From NCBI RefSeq assembly GCF_016019955.1, contig NZ_JAECRZ010000007.1:62001-126000 (forward strand): DNA of 64,000 nt. Direction: 5' to 3'. The DNA comes from Thiosulfatihalobacter marinus (lineage in GTDB: Bacteria > Pseudomonadota > Alphaproteobacteria > Rhodobacterales > Rhodobacteraceae). This document shows, piece after piece, positions 17,673 to 27,065 of this stretch. The notes beneath the pieces were generated by a model. It had not been told where the DNA came from, did not search any database, and worked only from the letters and a program-made list of their open reading frames with translations. Position 1 is the first letter of the stretch, and each line of letters begins with the position of its first letter. Position numbers and translations under genes: made by a program.

Positions 17673-18917
17673 CTACCGGGCGGCGATTTGGATGAGGCGA
17701 AGGCAGACGCGCGTGGCCGCGGCCATGTCCTGAACGCTGATCCATTCCAGCGGGCCGTGGATTTCCTGCATCCCGGTAAACAGATTGGGGCAGGGCACGC
17801 CCAGTTCGGTCAGGCGTGATCCGTCCGTGCCGCCCCGGATCGGCACCGAATGGGGAGTCAGGCCTTCGTCGCGCACCGCAGTGCGCGCCAGATCGACCGG
17901 GGTCATGTCGTTTTCCAGCCAGTAGCGCATGTTGCGGTATTGTTTGGTGATATCGCAGCGAACCTGTGCGCCGGGAAAGGCGGCTTGGGCGGCGGCACAG
18001 GCGGCGCGCAGTCTGGTTGCGCGCTGTTCCAGGCCGTCGCGTTCGAAATCGCGCAAAAGGAGACCGATCCTCGCCTCGGACGAACCGCCTTCGAGCTTGT
18101 AGACATGGATGAACCCGTCGCGCCCGTCAGTTGTTTCGGGGGTTTCGCCCGGCTGATCCAGCGCGGCGACGATATGGGCGGCCACGTGCAGGGCATTGAC
18201 CAGCTTGTCCCGGGCATAGCCGGGATGGGCGGAGATGCCGGTGATGGAAACCTGCGCGGCGTCGGCCGAAAAGCTTTCGTATTCGATCTCGCCCAGGCGC
18301 GCGCCGTCCAGCGTATAGGCGAAATCGACACCGAAATCATCGGGCAGGCGCGGGTCCACACCGCGCCCGATTTCTTCATCGGGGGTAAAGGCCAGCCGGA
18401 CACGGCCATGGTTCAGGCCCGGTGTTGTCAGCAGGTGTTCAGCCAGTGTCATGATGATGGCGACACCGGATTTGTCATCCGCGCCCAACAGCGTGAGGCC
18501 CGAGGCCGTCACGATGTCATGCCCGATCTTTTGCGCCAGATAGGCAGAGCCGTTCGCGCTGAGGCTCAGGTCCGGAGCATCGGGATAGGTGATGTCGTTG
18601 CCGTCCCAGCCGCGAAACACGCGCGGTTTAACACCGGTGGCGTTGAATTGCGGTGCGGTGTCGACATGCGCGCAAAAGCCGATGGTCGGGGCGTCCGGCG
18701 CGGTGGCCGGAACCGTGGCCAGCACGGCACCATAGGGTGTCAGCGTGACATCCTGCGCGCCGATCCGTTCCAGCTCGTCCACGAGATGGCGCTGCATGTC
18801 CATCTGGATCGCCGTGCTGGGTTGGCTGGCGGAGGTCTCGTCGCTTTGGCTGTCGATCGAGCAATAGGCAACCAGCCGCGCCTCCAGCGCGCGGTCAAAG
18901 GCTGGCATGTCGGTCAT
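17673..18917 (-). CDS. pepT: Peptidase T (tripeptide aminopeptidase)
   Basis: 414 residues, M20B metallopeptidase length. Zinc-site motifs: GFCAHVDTAP (HxD), LLGADDKSGVA (bridging Asp), FTPDEEIGRG (catalytic and ligand Glu), the dimer-domain SITGISAHPGYARDKLVNA, and the C-terminal PIRGGTDGSRLTELGVPCPNLFTG with LEWIS. It releases the N-terminal residue from tripeptides in the cytoplasm. ATG 18917 is chosen; ATG 18908 is also possible. It lies 19 bp after ssb on the same strand. Confidence 0.95.
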   Translation of the reverse strand: MTDMPAFDRALEARLVAYCSIDSQSDETSASQPSTAIQMDMQRHLVDELERIGAQDVTLTPYGAVLATVPATAPDAPTIGFCAHVDTAPQFNATGVKPRVFRGWDGNDITYPDAPDLSLSANGSAYLAQKIGHDIVTASGLTLLGADDKSGVAIIMTLAEHLLTTPGLNHGRVRLAFTPDEEIGRGVDPRLPDDFGVDFAYTLDGARLGEIEYESFSADAAQVSITGISAHPGYARDKLVNALHVAAHIVAALDQPGETPETTDGRDGFIHVYKLEGGSSEARIGLLLRDFERDGLEQRATRLRAACAAAQAAFPGAQVRCDITKQYRNMRYWLENDMTPVDLARTAVRDEGLTPHSVPIRGGTDGSRLTELGVPCPNLFTGMQEIHGPLEWISVQDMAAATRVCLRLIQIAAR

Positions 18918-18936
18918 GTTGGCCCCCCGGAAAGGA

Positions 18937-19440
18937 TCAGAACGGGATTTCGTCGTCCAGATCGCGCGACGGCGCCGGGCTGCCCTGGCTGGGAGCGCCG
19001 CCATAGGAGCTGTCGCCGCCCTGATCGTAGCCGCCGCCATAGCTGCCGCCCTGAGAGCCGCCGCCAAAGCCCTGATCGCCGCCCCCGCCGCGCGGATCGA
19101 GCATCACCAGTGTGCCGCCGAAGCCCTGAAGCACGACCTCGGTCGAGTAGCGATCCTGGCCGGACTGGTCCTGCCATTTGCGGGTTTGCAACTGGCCTTC
19201 GATGTACACCTTGGAGCCCTTGCGCAGGTATTGCTCGGCCACGCGGACCAGACCTTCCTGAAAGATCGCGACGGAATGCCATTCCGTCTTTTCGCGCCGT
19301 TCGCCCGTGTTTCGGTCTTTCCAGCTTTCCGAAGTGGCGATGCGCAGGTTGCACACCTTGCCGCCATTCTGAAAATTGCGCACCTCGGGGTCGCGCCCCA
19401 GATTGCCCACCAGAATTACCTTGTTCACCGATCCGGCCAT
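18937..19440 (-). CDS. ssb: Single-stranded DNA-binding protein
   Basis: 167 residues. The OB fold is about 1-110 ([48 protein letters not shown]), followed by a Gly/Ser/Gln-rich linker ([20 protein letters not shown]) and the acidic tip DLDDEIPF that recruits repair and replication partners. It forms tetramers on ssDNA. The 237-bp region upstream is shared with the divergent transglycosylase gene; I saw no clear LexA box there. Confidence 0.97.
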   Translation of the reverse strand: MAGSVNKVILVGNLGRDPEVRNFQNGGKVCNLRIATSESWKDRNTGERREKTEWHSVAIFQEGLVRVAEQYLRKGSKVYIEGQLQTRKWQDQSGQDRYSTEVVLQGFGGTLVMLDPRGGGGDQGFGGGSQGGSYGGGYDQGGDSSYGGAPSQGSPAPSRDLDDEIPF

Positions 19441-19677
19441 GCGCCCATTCTCCCGTCGAAAGATTCTGTGTCGATTTCTGTTCCGGCCACCATACACCAT
19501 TGCGCGCCGCCAATGGGAAGCCGATTCTTGAGAAAACCCGCCCATCTCCGCGTCAGGCCGGGCGCGGAGTTGGGCGCGGAAACGTGCCGCCCGACACCGG
19601 CCGTGACGGATAGTGTTGGAAAAATCCACTGAAAATGGTTTATAACCGCGCGAAACGAGGACAAGGGCAGGCTTGGC

Positions 19678-20265
19678 ATGTCTTGGAAAGTGATCGCAAC
19701 AGTGGGTGTGGCCGCGCTGATGGTGGGCCCGGTATGGGCACAGACCGCGTTTTCCACGAAATCCCAGGCCCGGCTGTTCAAGAACCAGACCAAGCTTCTG
19801 GATGGGCGCGCTTCTCAACAATACAACAGCTCTGTCCGGCTGAAACCCGCGCCGATCTATACGCCGTCCAAATGGGGCGATGGCAGCTATCAGGGCAAGT
19901 ATGACGGCCCTTATCTGGACATGGCACGCAAGGCGGCGTTGTTGCATGGTGTACCGGTGGATTTGTTCCTGAAGCTGGTGCAGCAGGAATCCGGCTGGAA
20001 CGCCAACGCCAAGTCCAGCAAGGGCGCGCTGGGGCTGGCGCAGTTGATGCCCGAGACCGCGCGCCTGTTGCGGGTGGATCCGCTGGTGCCACAGCAGAAT
20101 CTTGAAGGCGGCGCGCGTTATCTGAGCCAGCAATACCGCAAGTTCGGTTCATGGCGGCTGGCACTGGCAGCCTATAATGCGGGGCCGGAGGCGGTGGAGA
20201 AATATGGCGGTGTGCCGCCCTACAAGGAAACCCGTAACTACGTGCGCGTTATCCTGGGGCTGTGA
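19678..20265 (+). CDS. Periplasmic lytic transglycosylase, SLT domain
   Basis: 195 residues. Signal peptide [22 protein letters not shown]; the SLT domain fills the second half. The catalytic Glu is in [30 protein letters not shown], and the substrate-binding [18 protein letters not shown] and the end ETRNYV are intact. It cleaves peptidoglycan between MurNAc and GlcNAc, giving 1,6-anhydro-MurNAc products. It resembles the small LT proteins encoded near secretion or flagellar systems, but none is here. Confidence 0.9.
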   Translation: MSWKVIATVGVAALMVGPVWAQTAFSTKSQARLFKNQTKLLDGRASQQYNSSVRLKPAPIYTPSKWGDGSYQGKYDGPYLDMARKAALLHGVPVDLFLKLVQQESGWNANAKSSKGALGLAQLMPETARLLRVDPLVPQQNLEGGARYLSQQYRKFGSWRLALAAYNAGPEAVEKYGGVPPYKETRNYVRVILGL

Positions 20266-20336
20266 ACATGCCGCCGGGTTGACGGATATCAATTCCACGT
20301 TTCCGGAACCTGCTAGGTCTGCTTGCGAGCTTTCGT

Positions 20337-21485
20337 ATGGAGTCCTGGCAGATGCGGCTGATGGCGATATTCCCGGGTTTGTTGGCGGCGGTGGCTGTTG
20401 CCCTGGCAGAGCCCGCGTCTGATCCGGCGCCGGTGACGCTGAGCGGTTTGGGCGAGGCGTTGTTTTTCGATCCCGATCTGAGCCAGAATCGCACCCAGTC
20501 CTGTGCCAGTTGCCATGATCCGGCGCGCGGGTTTTCCGACCCGGGCGGCGCGGCGGTGTCGCGGGGCGATGACGGGGTCTCGCTTGGAGATCGCAACGCC
20601 CCCGCGCTGGGATATGTGGCGCTGGTGCCGCCGTTCCAGCGCACCTGGGCAGGGCGTTATGTGGGCGGGCTGTTTCATGACGGGCGCGCGGCGACGCTGG
20701 AGGTTCAGGCCGGTGGGCCGGTGTTGAACCCGATCGAGATGGGGTTGCCTGACAAGTCGGCAGTGCGGGAACGATTGGCGGAGAACGCAGCCTATACGCG
20801 CGCCTTCGAGGCATTGTTTGGGCTGGGCGTCTTGTCAGACGACGACGCGGCCTTTGCGGCGATGACGCGGGCGTTGGCGGCTTTTGAGCGTATGCCGGAT
20901 CTGGCGCCGTTCGATTCGCGCTATGACCGGTTTTTGCGGGGCGAAGCGGAATTGACCCGGCAGGAGGCGCGCGGGCGGGATTTGTTTTTCGATCCGGAGG
21001 CGACGAATTGCAGCCTGTGCCATCAATTGAGCGCATCGGCGCAGGATCGGCGCGAGCCGTTCACCAGTTTTGAGTACCACAATATCGGCGTGCCGGTGAA
21101 CACGGCGGCACGGGCTGGCAACGGCATGGTGGGGCGCGATCCGGGACTGCTGGGAAATCCGGCGGTGGATCATCCGGCCGAGGCCGGCCGGTTTCGCGTG
21201 CCGGGTTTGCGCAATGTGGCAGTGACGGGGCCGTATATGCATAACGGCGTGTTCGCCGACTTGCGCACAGCGGTGCGGTTTTATAACAAATATCAGTCCT
21301 CGCGGAAGAAATGGCAGACCAACCCCGAAACCGGGAGGACGTGGCGCATGCCCGAGACTTTCCAGACACTGGCGGTAGGGGAATTGACTCGTGGGCAGGC
21401 GCTGACAGAGCGGGAAATCGATGCAGTTGTGGCCTTCCTGAAGACCCTGACGGACGCGCGATACGAGGGTCTGTTGGAAAACTAG
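20337..21485 (+). CDS. Di-heme cytochrome c peroxidase (CcpA/MauG family)
   Basis: 382 residues with a signal-like N-terminus (MRLMAIFPGLLAAVAVALAEP), so periplasmic. Two c-type heme motifs are present: CASCH (56-60) and CSLCH (225-229). NPIEMG near 131-136 supplies the possible Met ligand and YMHNGVFADLRTAVRFYN is typical of the peroxidase C-terminal domain. It would reduce H2O2 with electrons from a small cytochrome, or act on a protein substrate as MauG does; sequence alone does not decide. Its TAG stop overlaps the stop of the convergent monooxygenase gene (CTAG). Confidence 0.9.
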   Translation: MESWQMRLMAIFPGLLAAVAVALAEPASDPAPVTLSGLGEALFFDPDLSQNRTQSCASCHDPARGFSDPGGAAVSRGDDGVSLGDRNAPALGYVALVPPFQRTWAGRYVGGLFHDGRAATLEVQAGGPVLNPIEMGLPDKSAVRERLAENAAYTRAFEALFGLGVLSDDDAAFAAMTRALAAFERMPDLAPFDSRYDRFLRGEAELTRQEARGRDLFFDPEATNCSLCHQLSASAQDRREPFTSFEYHNIGVPVNTAARAGNGMVGRDPGLLGNPAVDHPAEAGRFRVPGLRNVAVTGPYMHNGVFADLRTAVRFYNKYQSSRKKWQTNPETGRTWRMPETFQTLAVGELTRGQALTEREIDAVVAFLKTLTDARYEGLLEN

Positions 21486-21817
21486 CGCCCGTCGGGACCG
21501 CAATAGGCCCGCTCGACCCGCGCCACGCGCAACGTGTAGTGGCTGTACCAGCGAGTCTTGCCGAGCTTCTGGGCGAGCAGGTGTTCGGCCTGGGCTTTCC
21601 AGGCCAGGAGGCTGGCTTCGTCCGTCCAATAACTGATCGTGATGCCCAGCCCGTCGGCGTCGCGGGTAGATTCGACGCCGATATGGCCAGGCTGATCGGC
21701 GGCAAGCGCCATCATCCTGTCGGCCATGGCGCCATATCCGTGATCGGCTTCGGTGCGCTGTGCGGTGAAGATGACCGCATAATAGGGAGGATCGGGCAGG
21801 GGGGCAAAACGTGACAT
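21482..21817 (-). CDS. Antibiotic biosynthesis monooxygenase (ABM) domain protein
   Basis: 111 residues, one ABM fold: YYAVIFTAQRTEADHGYGAMADRMMALAADQPGHIGVESTRDADGLGITISYWTDEASLLAWK and HYTLRVARVERAY. The pattern (GxxxxES, SYWxDExSLxAWK) is that of the cofactorless monooxygenase or HmoA-like group. Its substrate is unknown. ATG 21817 is the only start consistent with the domain. Confidence 0.85.
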   Translation of the reverse strand: MSRFAPLPDPPYYAVIFTAQRTEADHGYGAMADRMMALAADQPGHIGVESTRDADGLGITISYWTDEASLLAWKAQAEHLLAQKLGKTRWYSHYTLRVARVERAYCGPDGR

Positions 21818-21841
21818 TGGGAACCTGTCTGGAACCGGGGA

Positions 21842-21905
21842 GGGGGCTCTGCCCCCGCCGCCCCCGTGGGGCGGCCCCCCCGGGATATTTGGGGCCAAAA
21901 GAAGG
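21842..21905 (+). repeat. Hairpin-AGTATTT dispersed repeat, copy 2
   Basis: Same three-part plan as copy 1: GGGGGC/GCCCCC palindrome (21842-21856), 8-bp hairpin GCCGCCCC/GGGGCGGC with a 3-nt loop (21857-21875), then the tail CCCCCGGGATATTTGGGGCC with AAAAGAAGG (to 21905). It lies between the ABC ATPase end and the ABM gene start. The tail differs from copy 1 (GATATTT for AGTATTT; AAAAGAAG for AAAATGAAG). Confidence 0.65.
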
Positions 21906-21920
21906 GCAGGGCGCGGGTTG

Positions 21921-24008
21921 CTACTCGGCGGTGACCTTGATGACCGGGGTCATGCGTGCCAGGATATCATCGGCCAGGTGACACTTGACCTGGTGGCCGC
22001 CGCCCAACTGGCGGACTGGCGGCACGTCTTGTTCGCACAATCCGCCCGGCACCTCGGATTTCCAGCGGCAGCGCGTCTGGAAGGGGCAGCCAGACGGAGG
22101 ATTCATCGCCGAGGGGATGTCGCCGTCGAGCACGATATGTTCCTTTTGCACCGACGTGTCCGCGATGGGCACAGCCGAGAGCAACGCCTCGGTATACGGG
22201 TGGTAGGGGGGGGCGAAGACCTGATCCGTGGTACCCATTTCGACCACATGGCCGAGATACATGACCATCACGCGGTCGCTGAGATACCGCACGATGGAGA
22301 GATCATGTGAGATGAACAGCAGAGTGGTTTTTTCCTCGCGCTGGATTTCCATCAGGAGGTCCGTCACGGCGGCCTGAACCGACACATCGAGCGCCGAGAC
22401 GGGTTCGTCCGCCACCACGATCCGCGCGCCCCCGGCAAACGCGCGGGCGATGCCAACGCGCTGTTTCTGACCGCCGGAAAGCTGGCGCGGCATCCGATCA
22501 GCAAAGGCGCGGGGCAGTTTCACAAGGTCGAGCAGTTCCAGCATCCTTTTGCGTCGGCCGATCTCGCTGTCGCCGATGCCGAAGATTTCCAGCGCGCGCA
22601 TGATCTGGCGGCCCACGGTCATCGACGGGTTCAGCGTATCGAACGGATTCTGGAACACCATCTGCACATCGGCCACTGTTTTGGTGTTCCGCTTCTGGAT
22701 CGGGGTATTCTGAATCTCGTTGCCGTCCAGCAGGATTGTCCCCTCGGTGGCGGTTTCCAGCCCCATCAAAACCTTGGCAAAAGTGGATTTGCCACAGCCG
22801 GATTCACCCACGATGGCCAGGGTTTCGCTTTCTCGCGCCTCGAAGGAAAGGGTCTCGTTGGCCTTGACCACTTTCTTGCCGCCGCCGCCGAACAGGGCGT
22901 TTGCAGCGACCTCGTAGTATTTCTTGAGGTTGTCCATCTTGAGAACAACCTTGCCAATTTCGCCCTTCTCCTTGGTTTCGGCCAACGTAAGCGGCGCGTC
23001 CCAATCGATTTCCTCGCTTTTGAGGCAGCGGGTCGAATGACGTTCGAAGCCCTTGACATTCACCATCGGAATGTCCTGCGCATCACATCGCCCTTCCTCG
23101 AAATAATCGCAACGTGGGCCGAAATTACAGCCTGGCGGGCGCTCGTGCGGCAAGGGGAAGTTGCCCGGGATCGCCACCAGCGGGCGCGCGTTCTTGTCGG
23201 CGCCGGGCAGCGGGATCGAGCGGAACAGCGCCTGAGTATAGGGGTGCTGCATATTGTCGAACACGTCCTCGATGCTGCCCCGTTCCACCGCCTCGCCGGA
23301 ATACATCACGCACAGGCGGTCGCAGGTTTCCAGAATCAGGCCAAGGTTGTGCGAGATGAACAGCATGGAGGTGCCGTATTTCTTGCCCAGATCCCTGACC
23401 AGTTCGACAACCGCCGCCTCGACGGTCACATCCAGCGCGGTGGTGGGCTCGTCAAGGATCAGCAGCGAGGGTTTCGACATCAGTGCCATGGCGATGACAA
23501 TACGCTGCTGCTGGCCACCTGAAAGCTGATGGGGAAAAGAGTTCAGCATCCGCTCCGGGTCGGGCAGGCGCACATCCGTTACCACTTCCAGCGCGCGCTG
23601 GAAGGCGTCATTTTCGCCGATGCCTTCATGGATCATCGGCACTTCCATCAACTGCTTGCCGATCTTCATCGCAGGGTTCAGCGAGGCCATGGGCTCCTGA
23701 TAGATCATGGCGATTTCGTTGCCTCTAATGTCGCGCAGTTCCGCATCGCTCATTTCGCTGAGATCGCGGCCCTTGAACTTGATCGTGCCCCCGACAACGC
23801 GGCCGTTCTTGCCAAGATCCTGCATTACGCCCAGTGCCACGGTGGATTTGCCGCACCCGGATTCGCCAACAAGCCCCACGGCCTCGCCCGGCTGAACCCG
23901 GACAGAAAAGTCCATAACCGCCGGGATTTCCCGCAACCGGGTGAAAAACGAGATGGACAACTTGTCGATTTCCAGGATCGGGCCGTCATATTCCGCCATT
24001 TTTGTCAT
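21921..24008 (-). CDS. Peptide-type ABC transporter, fused double ATP-binding protein (DppD-DppF type)
   Basis: 695 residues carrying two complete ABC domains. The first (about 10-340) has Walker A GESGCGKST at 48-56, signature LSGGQQQR and Walker B LLILDEPT. The second (about 400-690) has GESGCGKSTFAK, LSGGQKQRVGIARAF and IVVADEPVSALD. Each domain ends with the oligopeptide-type C-terminal Cys cluster (PPGCNFGPRCDYFEEGRC and PPSGCPFQTRCRW), as in Dpp/Opp ATPases that can carry an Fe-S cluster. It energises the two permeases encoded upstream on the same strand. ATG 24008 follows GGGAGAACGGAAC. Confidence 0.93.
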   Translation of the reverse strand: MTKMAEYDGPILEIDKLSISFFTRLREIPAVMDFSVRVQPGEAVGLVGESGCGKSTVALGVMQDLGKNGRVVGGTIKFKGRDLSEMSDAELRDIRGNEIAMIYQEPMASLNPAMKIGKQLMEVPMIHEGIGENDAFQRALEVVTDVRLPDPERMLNSFPHQLSGGQQQRIVIAMALMSKPSLLILDEPTTALDVTVEAAVVELVRDLGKKYGTSMLFISHNLGLILETCDRLCVMYSGEAVERGSIEDVFDNMQHPYTQALFRSIPLPGADKNARPLVAIPGNFPLPHERPPGCNFGPRCDYFEEGRCDAQDIPMVNVKGFERHSTRCLKSEEIDWDAPLTLAETKEKGEIGKVVLKMDNLKKYYEVAANALFGGGGKKVVKANETLSFEARESETLAIVGESGCGKSTFAKVLMGLETATEGTILLDGNEIQNTPIQKRNTKTVADVQMVFQNPFDTLNPSMTVGRQIMRALEIFGIGDSEIGRRKRMLELLDLVKLPRAFADRMPRQLSGGQKQRVGIARAFAGGARIVVADEPVSALDVSVQAAVTDLLMEIQREEKTTLLFISHDLSIVRYLSDRVMVMYLGHVVEMGTTDQVFAPPYHPYTEALLSAVPIADTSVQKEHIVLDGDIPSAMNPPSGCPFQTRCRWKSEVPGGLCEQDVPPVRQLGGGHQVKCHLADDILARMTPVIKVTAE

Positions 24009-24053
24009 GTTCCGTTCTCCCTGTTGGAGCGGTGGGCCTTGCGCCCCTTTTGT

Positions 24054-24105
24054 CTCTTCATTGTTCCGGAAATACTCCGGGGGGTCCGGGGGGCTGGCCC
24101 CCCGG
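24054..24105 (-). repeat. Hairpin-AGTATTT dispersed repeat, copy 3
   Basis: On the reverse strand: CCGGGGGG/CCCCCCGG hairpin (24086-24105), then ACCCCCCGGAGTATTTCC with GGAACAATGAAGAG (down to 24054). It lies inside the ABC transporter operon, in the 109-bp gap between the second permease and the ATPase gene. The hairpin could therefore set mRNA stability or relative expression there. Confidence 0.65.
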
Positions 24106-24117
24106 TCACCAGTAGGA

Positions 24118-25569
24118 TCAATCCCTAAGGCTTTCCTCGCGCAAGCCATCGGCCAGCAGGTTCAGCCCCAGCACAAGGCTGAGCAGTGACAGCGCGGGTA
24201 CGATCGCGGGATGGGGGTAGATCGACAAGAGCTTGCGCCCGTCATTGATCGTGGTGCCCCAGTCAGGGCTTTCGGGCGGCAGGCCAAGCCCGAAGAAACC
24301 CAAAGTTCCCAGAAGGATCGTGGTATAGCCGATGCGCAGACAGAAATCGACGATCAGCGGCCCACGTGCGTTGGGCAGGATCTCCCACAGCATAATGTAC
24401 CAGGGGCCTTCGCCCCGTGTCTGGGCCGCTGCCACATAGTCGCGGGTCTGGATATCAAGCACCAGCCCGCGCACGATCCGGAACACCGTTGGCGAGTTCA
24501 CGAAAACCACCGACACGAACACCACCAGGATGCCGGAATTGATGTCAAAGAGATCCATGAACCCGGGCAGCACGCTGATGGCAGTGCCGGGAGCGGAAAT
24601 CGCCGACAGATAGATCCAGATCATTGCCAGCAGGACGGCCGACAAAAGCGGGGTGCGCAGTTTCGGGCGTGTGTAGAATCGCGAGTTCAGCAGCACGCCG
24701 ACAAAGATGATCGGGAACACGAACAGGACCATGGCCATGTAGTTGGGAATGCCCGTGGCCACGATTTCCGGAGTTACCAGAAGGTAAAACAGCAGGATCA
24801 CCGGAAAGGCCAGGACCAGGTTGGCCAGGAACGACAGGAACGCGTCCAGCCTGCCGCCAAAATAGCCCGCGGGCAGGCCAAGGGTAATGCCAACCATGAA
24901 GGCAAAGAGCGTGGCAAAGGGCGCGATCACGATCACGATCACCGAGCCGTAGACCATGCGCGAAAACACGTCGCGCGCCAGGTTGTCGCCGCCAAGAAGG
25001 TAATAGGCATACTGGCCCTCTTCGGCGCCACGCAGCGGGGTGCCGGGCAGTTTGTTCTTCATGCCAGACGCCTGGGTCAGCGGGTCCAGCGTGGCGACCA
25101 TGTCAAAGAGGCCCACAAACAGCGCGGTGTAGAACCAGAACATCAGCAATCCGAAACCGATCATGCCGATCAAGCTGTCAAACAGTTTGCCATAAAGGCC
25201 CAGCTTGCGCTTGTAGGTGATTGACAGAAGGAAAGTGATGACCAGCGCTATCCAGACCGGCGCGAACTGCGCCGCAACCGCACCGATGATGCCCACCGTG
25301 CCCAGCGGGGTAAACATACCCGCAAGGATGTAAAGAACGCAAAGCGCCAAAAGCGCCAGCAGGCTGTATTTCACGCCCATGGCGATCATCAGGTTCGGGC
25401 CCATGGTTCGTTTGATCGTGCCATCGGAATTGACGGATTCCTCTATCGCGGGAAGGACGAAGGAGCCGATGATCTGCAACACCACGGTGATGATGAAGAA
25501 ATAGGCGACGATGGTGAAAACCGGATCGACGATGCTGCCGAAAGGGCCTGTCCAGGTAAGTGGTTCCAT
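24118..25569 (-). CDS. Peptide-type ABC transporter permease (DppC-like), enlarged
   Basis: 483 residues, against about 280-310 for common DppC proteins. The first 190 or so residues add about five hydrophobic segments and a loop before the conserved core. The core starts at GDNLARDVFSRMVYGSVIVIVIAPFATLFAF and contains the cytoplasmic EAA-type loop DYVAAAQTRGEGPWYIMLWEILPNARGPLIV. A second added block (about residues 265-345) lies inside the core. It is 15 bp after the DppB-like gene and forms the membrane channel with it. Confidence 0.9.
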   Translation of the reverse strand: MEPLTWTGPFGSIVDPVFTIVAYFFIITVVLQIIGSFVLPAIEESVNSDGTIKRTMGPNLMIAMGVKYSLLALLALCVLYILAGMFTPLGTVGIIGAVAAQFAPVWIALVITFLLSITYKRKLGLYGKLFDSLIGMIGFGLLMFWFYTALFVGLFDMVATLDPLTQASGMKNKLPGTPLRGAEEGQYAYYLLGGDNLARDVFSRMVYGSVIVIVIAPFATLFAFMVGITLGLPAGYFGGRLDAFLSFLANLVLAFPVILLFYLLVTPEIVATGIPNYMAMVLFVFPIIFVGVLLNSRFYTRPKLRTPLLSAVLLAMIWIYLSAISAPGTAISVLPGFMDLFDINSGILVVFVSVVFVNSPTVFRIVRGLVLDIQTRDYVAAAQTRGEGPWYIMLWEILPNARGPLIVDFCLRIGYTTILLGTLGFFGLGLPPESPDWGTTINDGRKLLSIYPHPAIVPALSLLSLVLGLNLLADGLREESLRD

Positions 25570-25584
25570 GTCTCAGACCCTCCC

Positions 25585-26670
25585 TTATGAAATGCGGATG
25601 CGCGGGTTGAGGTAAACATAGCCGATATCCGATATCAGCTGTGTCACCAGAACCACGAAGACCGAGACAACCGAGACCGCCAGAAGCATCTCGATATCGT
25701 TATTGCCGGCCGCGTTCACCAGTTGCCAGCCAAAGCCGGTATAGGAAAACAGCGTTTCCACGATCACCACGCCATTAAGCAGCCATGGGAACTGCAACAT
25801 GATGACGGTGAAGGGTGCGATCAACGCGTTGCGCAGGGCGTGTTTGAGAACGATGTTGCGGAAACTCACGCCCTTGAGACGCGCGGTGCGGATATATTGC
25901 GCGGTCATGACCTCGGCCATCGAGGCGCGGGTCATGCGGGCGATATAGCCCATGCCATAGAGGGCGATCGTGACCACCGGCAGGGTGAAGTTTTCAAAGG
26001 TGATCCCGTCCATGGCCGATTTTGCCGTCCCCTTGAACAGCGCCTTGCCCTCGATCAGTCCCATTTCGTTCAGCCATGGCCCCAGACCAAACCGGGTCGA
26101 GGCCAACAGCGCGATAAAGATCACACCCGACACATATTCCGGCGTGGCGGTGGACAGGATCGACGTGGTGGATAGCGTCCGGTCTGTGCGCGACCCCTCG
26201 TTCATCCCGGCCAATACGCCAATGATCAGTGCCGAGGGCACCATCACGACCATCACCCAGAACATGAGCTTGCCGGTATTTGCCAGCCGCGAGCCAAGCA
26301 CATTGGCCACCGGCTCCTTGGCCACGGTGGAAAAGCCCCAGTCGCCTTGCAGGATGCCGCAGAACCGGGGCGTGTCCTCGGCGGCGATACCGGGGCGCAC
26401 GCATTTGCCCAGTTGGGTGCCGTCTTCCTTGACCTTGACGTACCCAGGCAGAACGCCCAGCCATTGCAGATATTTCACTGGTGTCGGTTGCAGATATCCC
26501 CGATCCCCAAGAAAGCTTGCGACGGCTTCTTCGGACATGCGGAAATTGCCCTGGGTCTTGGCCAGTTTCTCAAGGTTCGGATAAAGGTTGGTCAGGAAGA
26601 AAACGATGTATGTCAGGCAGATAGCCGTGAGCACCATCATTCCAAACCGTCTTAAGATGAATAGTCCCAT
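25585..26670 (-). CDS. Peptide-type ABC transporter permease (DppB-like)
   Basis: 361 residues. The typical DppB start MGLFILRRFGMMVLTAICLTYIVFFLTNLYPN precedes a periplasmic loop longer than usual (about 45-115, with two Cys). The conserved transport core follows, with the EAA loop YIRTARLKGVSFRNIVLKHALRNALIAP and the end LFSYTGFGWQLVNAAGNNDIEMLLAVSVVSVF. It is the first gene of the transporter run. No substrate-binding protein gene precedes it: the next 395 bp are non-coding and then comes an AraC regulator. Confidence 0.92.
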   Translation of the reverse strand: MGLFILRRFGMMVLTAICLTYIVFFLTNLYPNLEKLAKTQGNFRMSEEAVASFLGDRGYLQPTPVKYLQWLGVLPGYVKVKEDGTQLGKCVRPGIAAEDTPRFCGILQGDWGFSTVAKEPVANVLGSRLANTGKLMFWVMVVMVPSALIIGVLAGMNEGSRTDRTLSTTSILSTATPEYVSGVIFIALLASTRFGLGPWLNEMGLIEGKALFKGTAKSAMDGITFENFTLPVVTIALYGMGYIARMTRASMAEVMTAQYIRTARLKGVSFRNIVLKHALRNALIAPFTVIMLQFPWLLNGVVIVETLFSYTGFGWQLVNAAGNNDIEMLLAVSVVSVFVVLVTQLISDIGYVYLNPRIRIS

Positions 26671-27065
26671 GTGGTTCCCTGTCGCTGGACCGGGGCGGCA
26701 CCCGCGAAACGGATGACTGGCCCGGTGGCAAGGCCGGTCCCGCCCATGGGGCGAGGCCGATTTCAGTTGCGTTCAGAGCGGTTCACGACAGTGAAAGTGA
26801 CCGGTGCAATCACGTCGGACCGTCCCGCCAAAGCAGGCAAGCTGACCGTGATCCGGCGGGCGTCTGGCAAATTCCCCTCCCACTGGAATGCCGGGTCGCG
26901 CGCTGAGCGAGCTTGGTGGCCGGTTTGATGGTTCTGGTGCTCCGGCCTTGTATTGTGCCATTCGGCATCAGAAATCGCGCCACGTCAACGGCTGCATTCG
27001 TCATTTGGGAGACAAAAAACGACATTGGGCATGTCGAATTTTGGCAATCTTCGCTTGAGGGCGTG
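26671..27065. other. 395-bp non-coding interval upstream of the ABC transporter
   Basis: No frame here has a family match or a ribosome site. The only structures seen are the araC-side terminator (27014-27036) and G/C-rich sequence. It should carry the transporter promoter. No clear -35/-10 pair was recognised. Confidence 0.5.
27014..27036 (-). terminator. Intrinsic terminator after the AraC-family gene
   Basis: On the reverse strand CGACAT/ATGTCG (6-bp stem, 5-nt loop) is followed by TTTTTT, 30-52 bp past the regulator stop codon. Confidence 0.7.
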
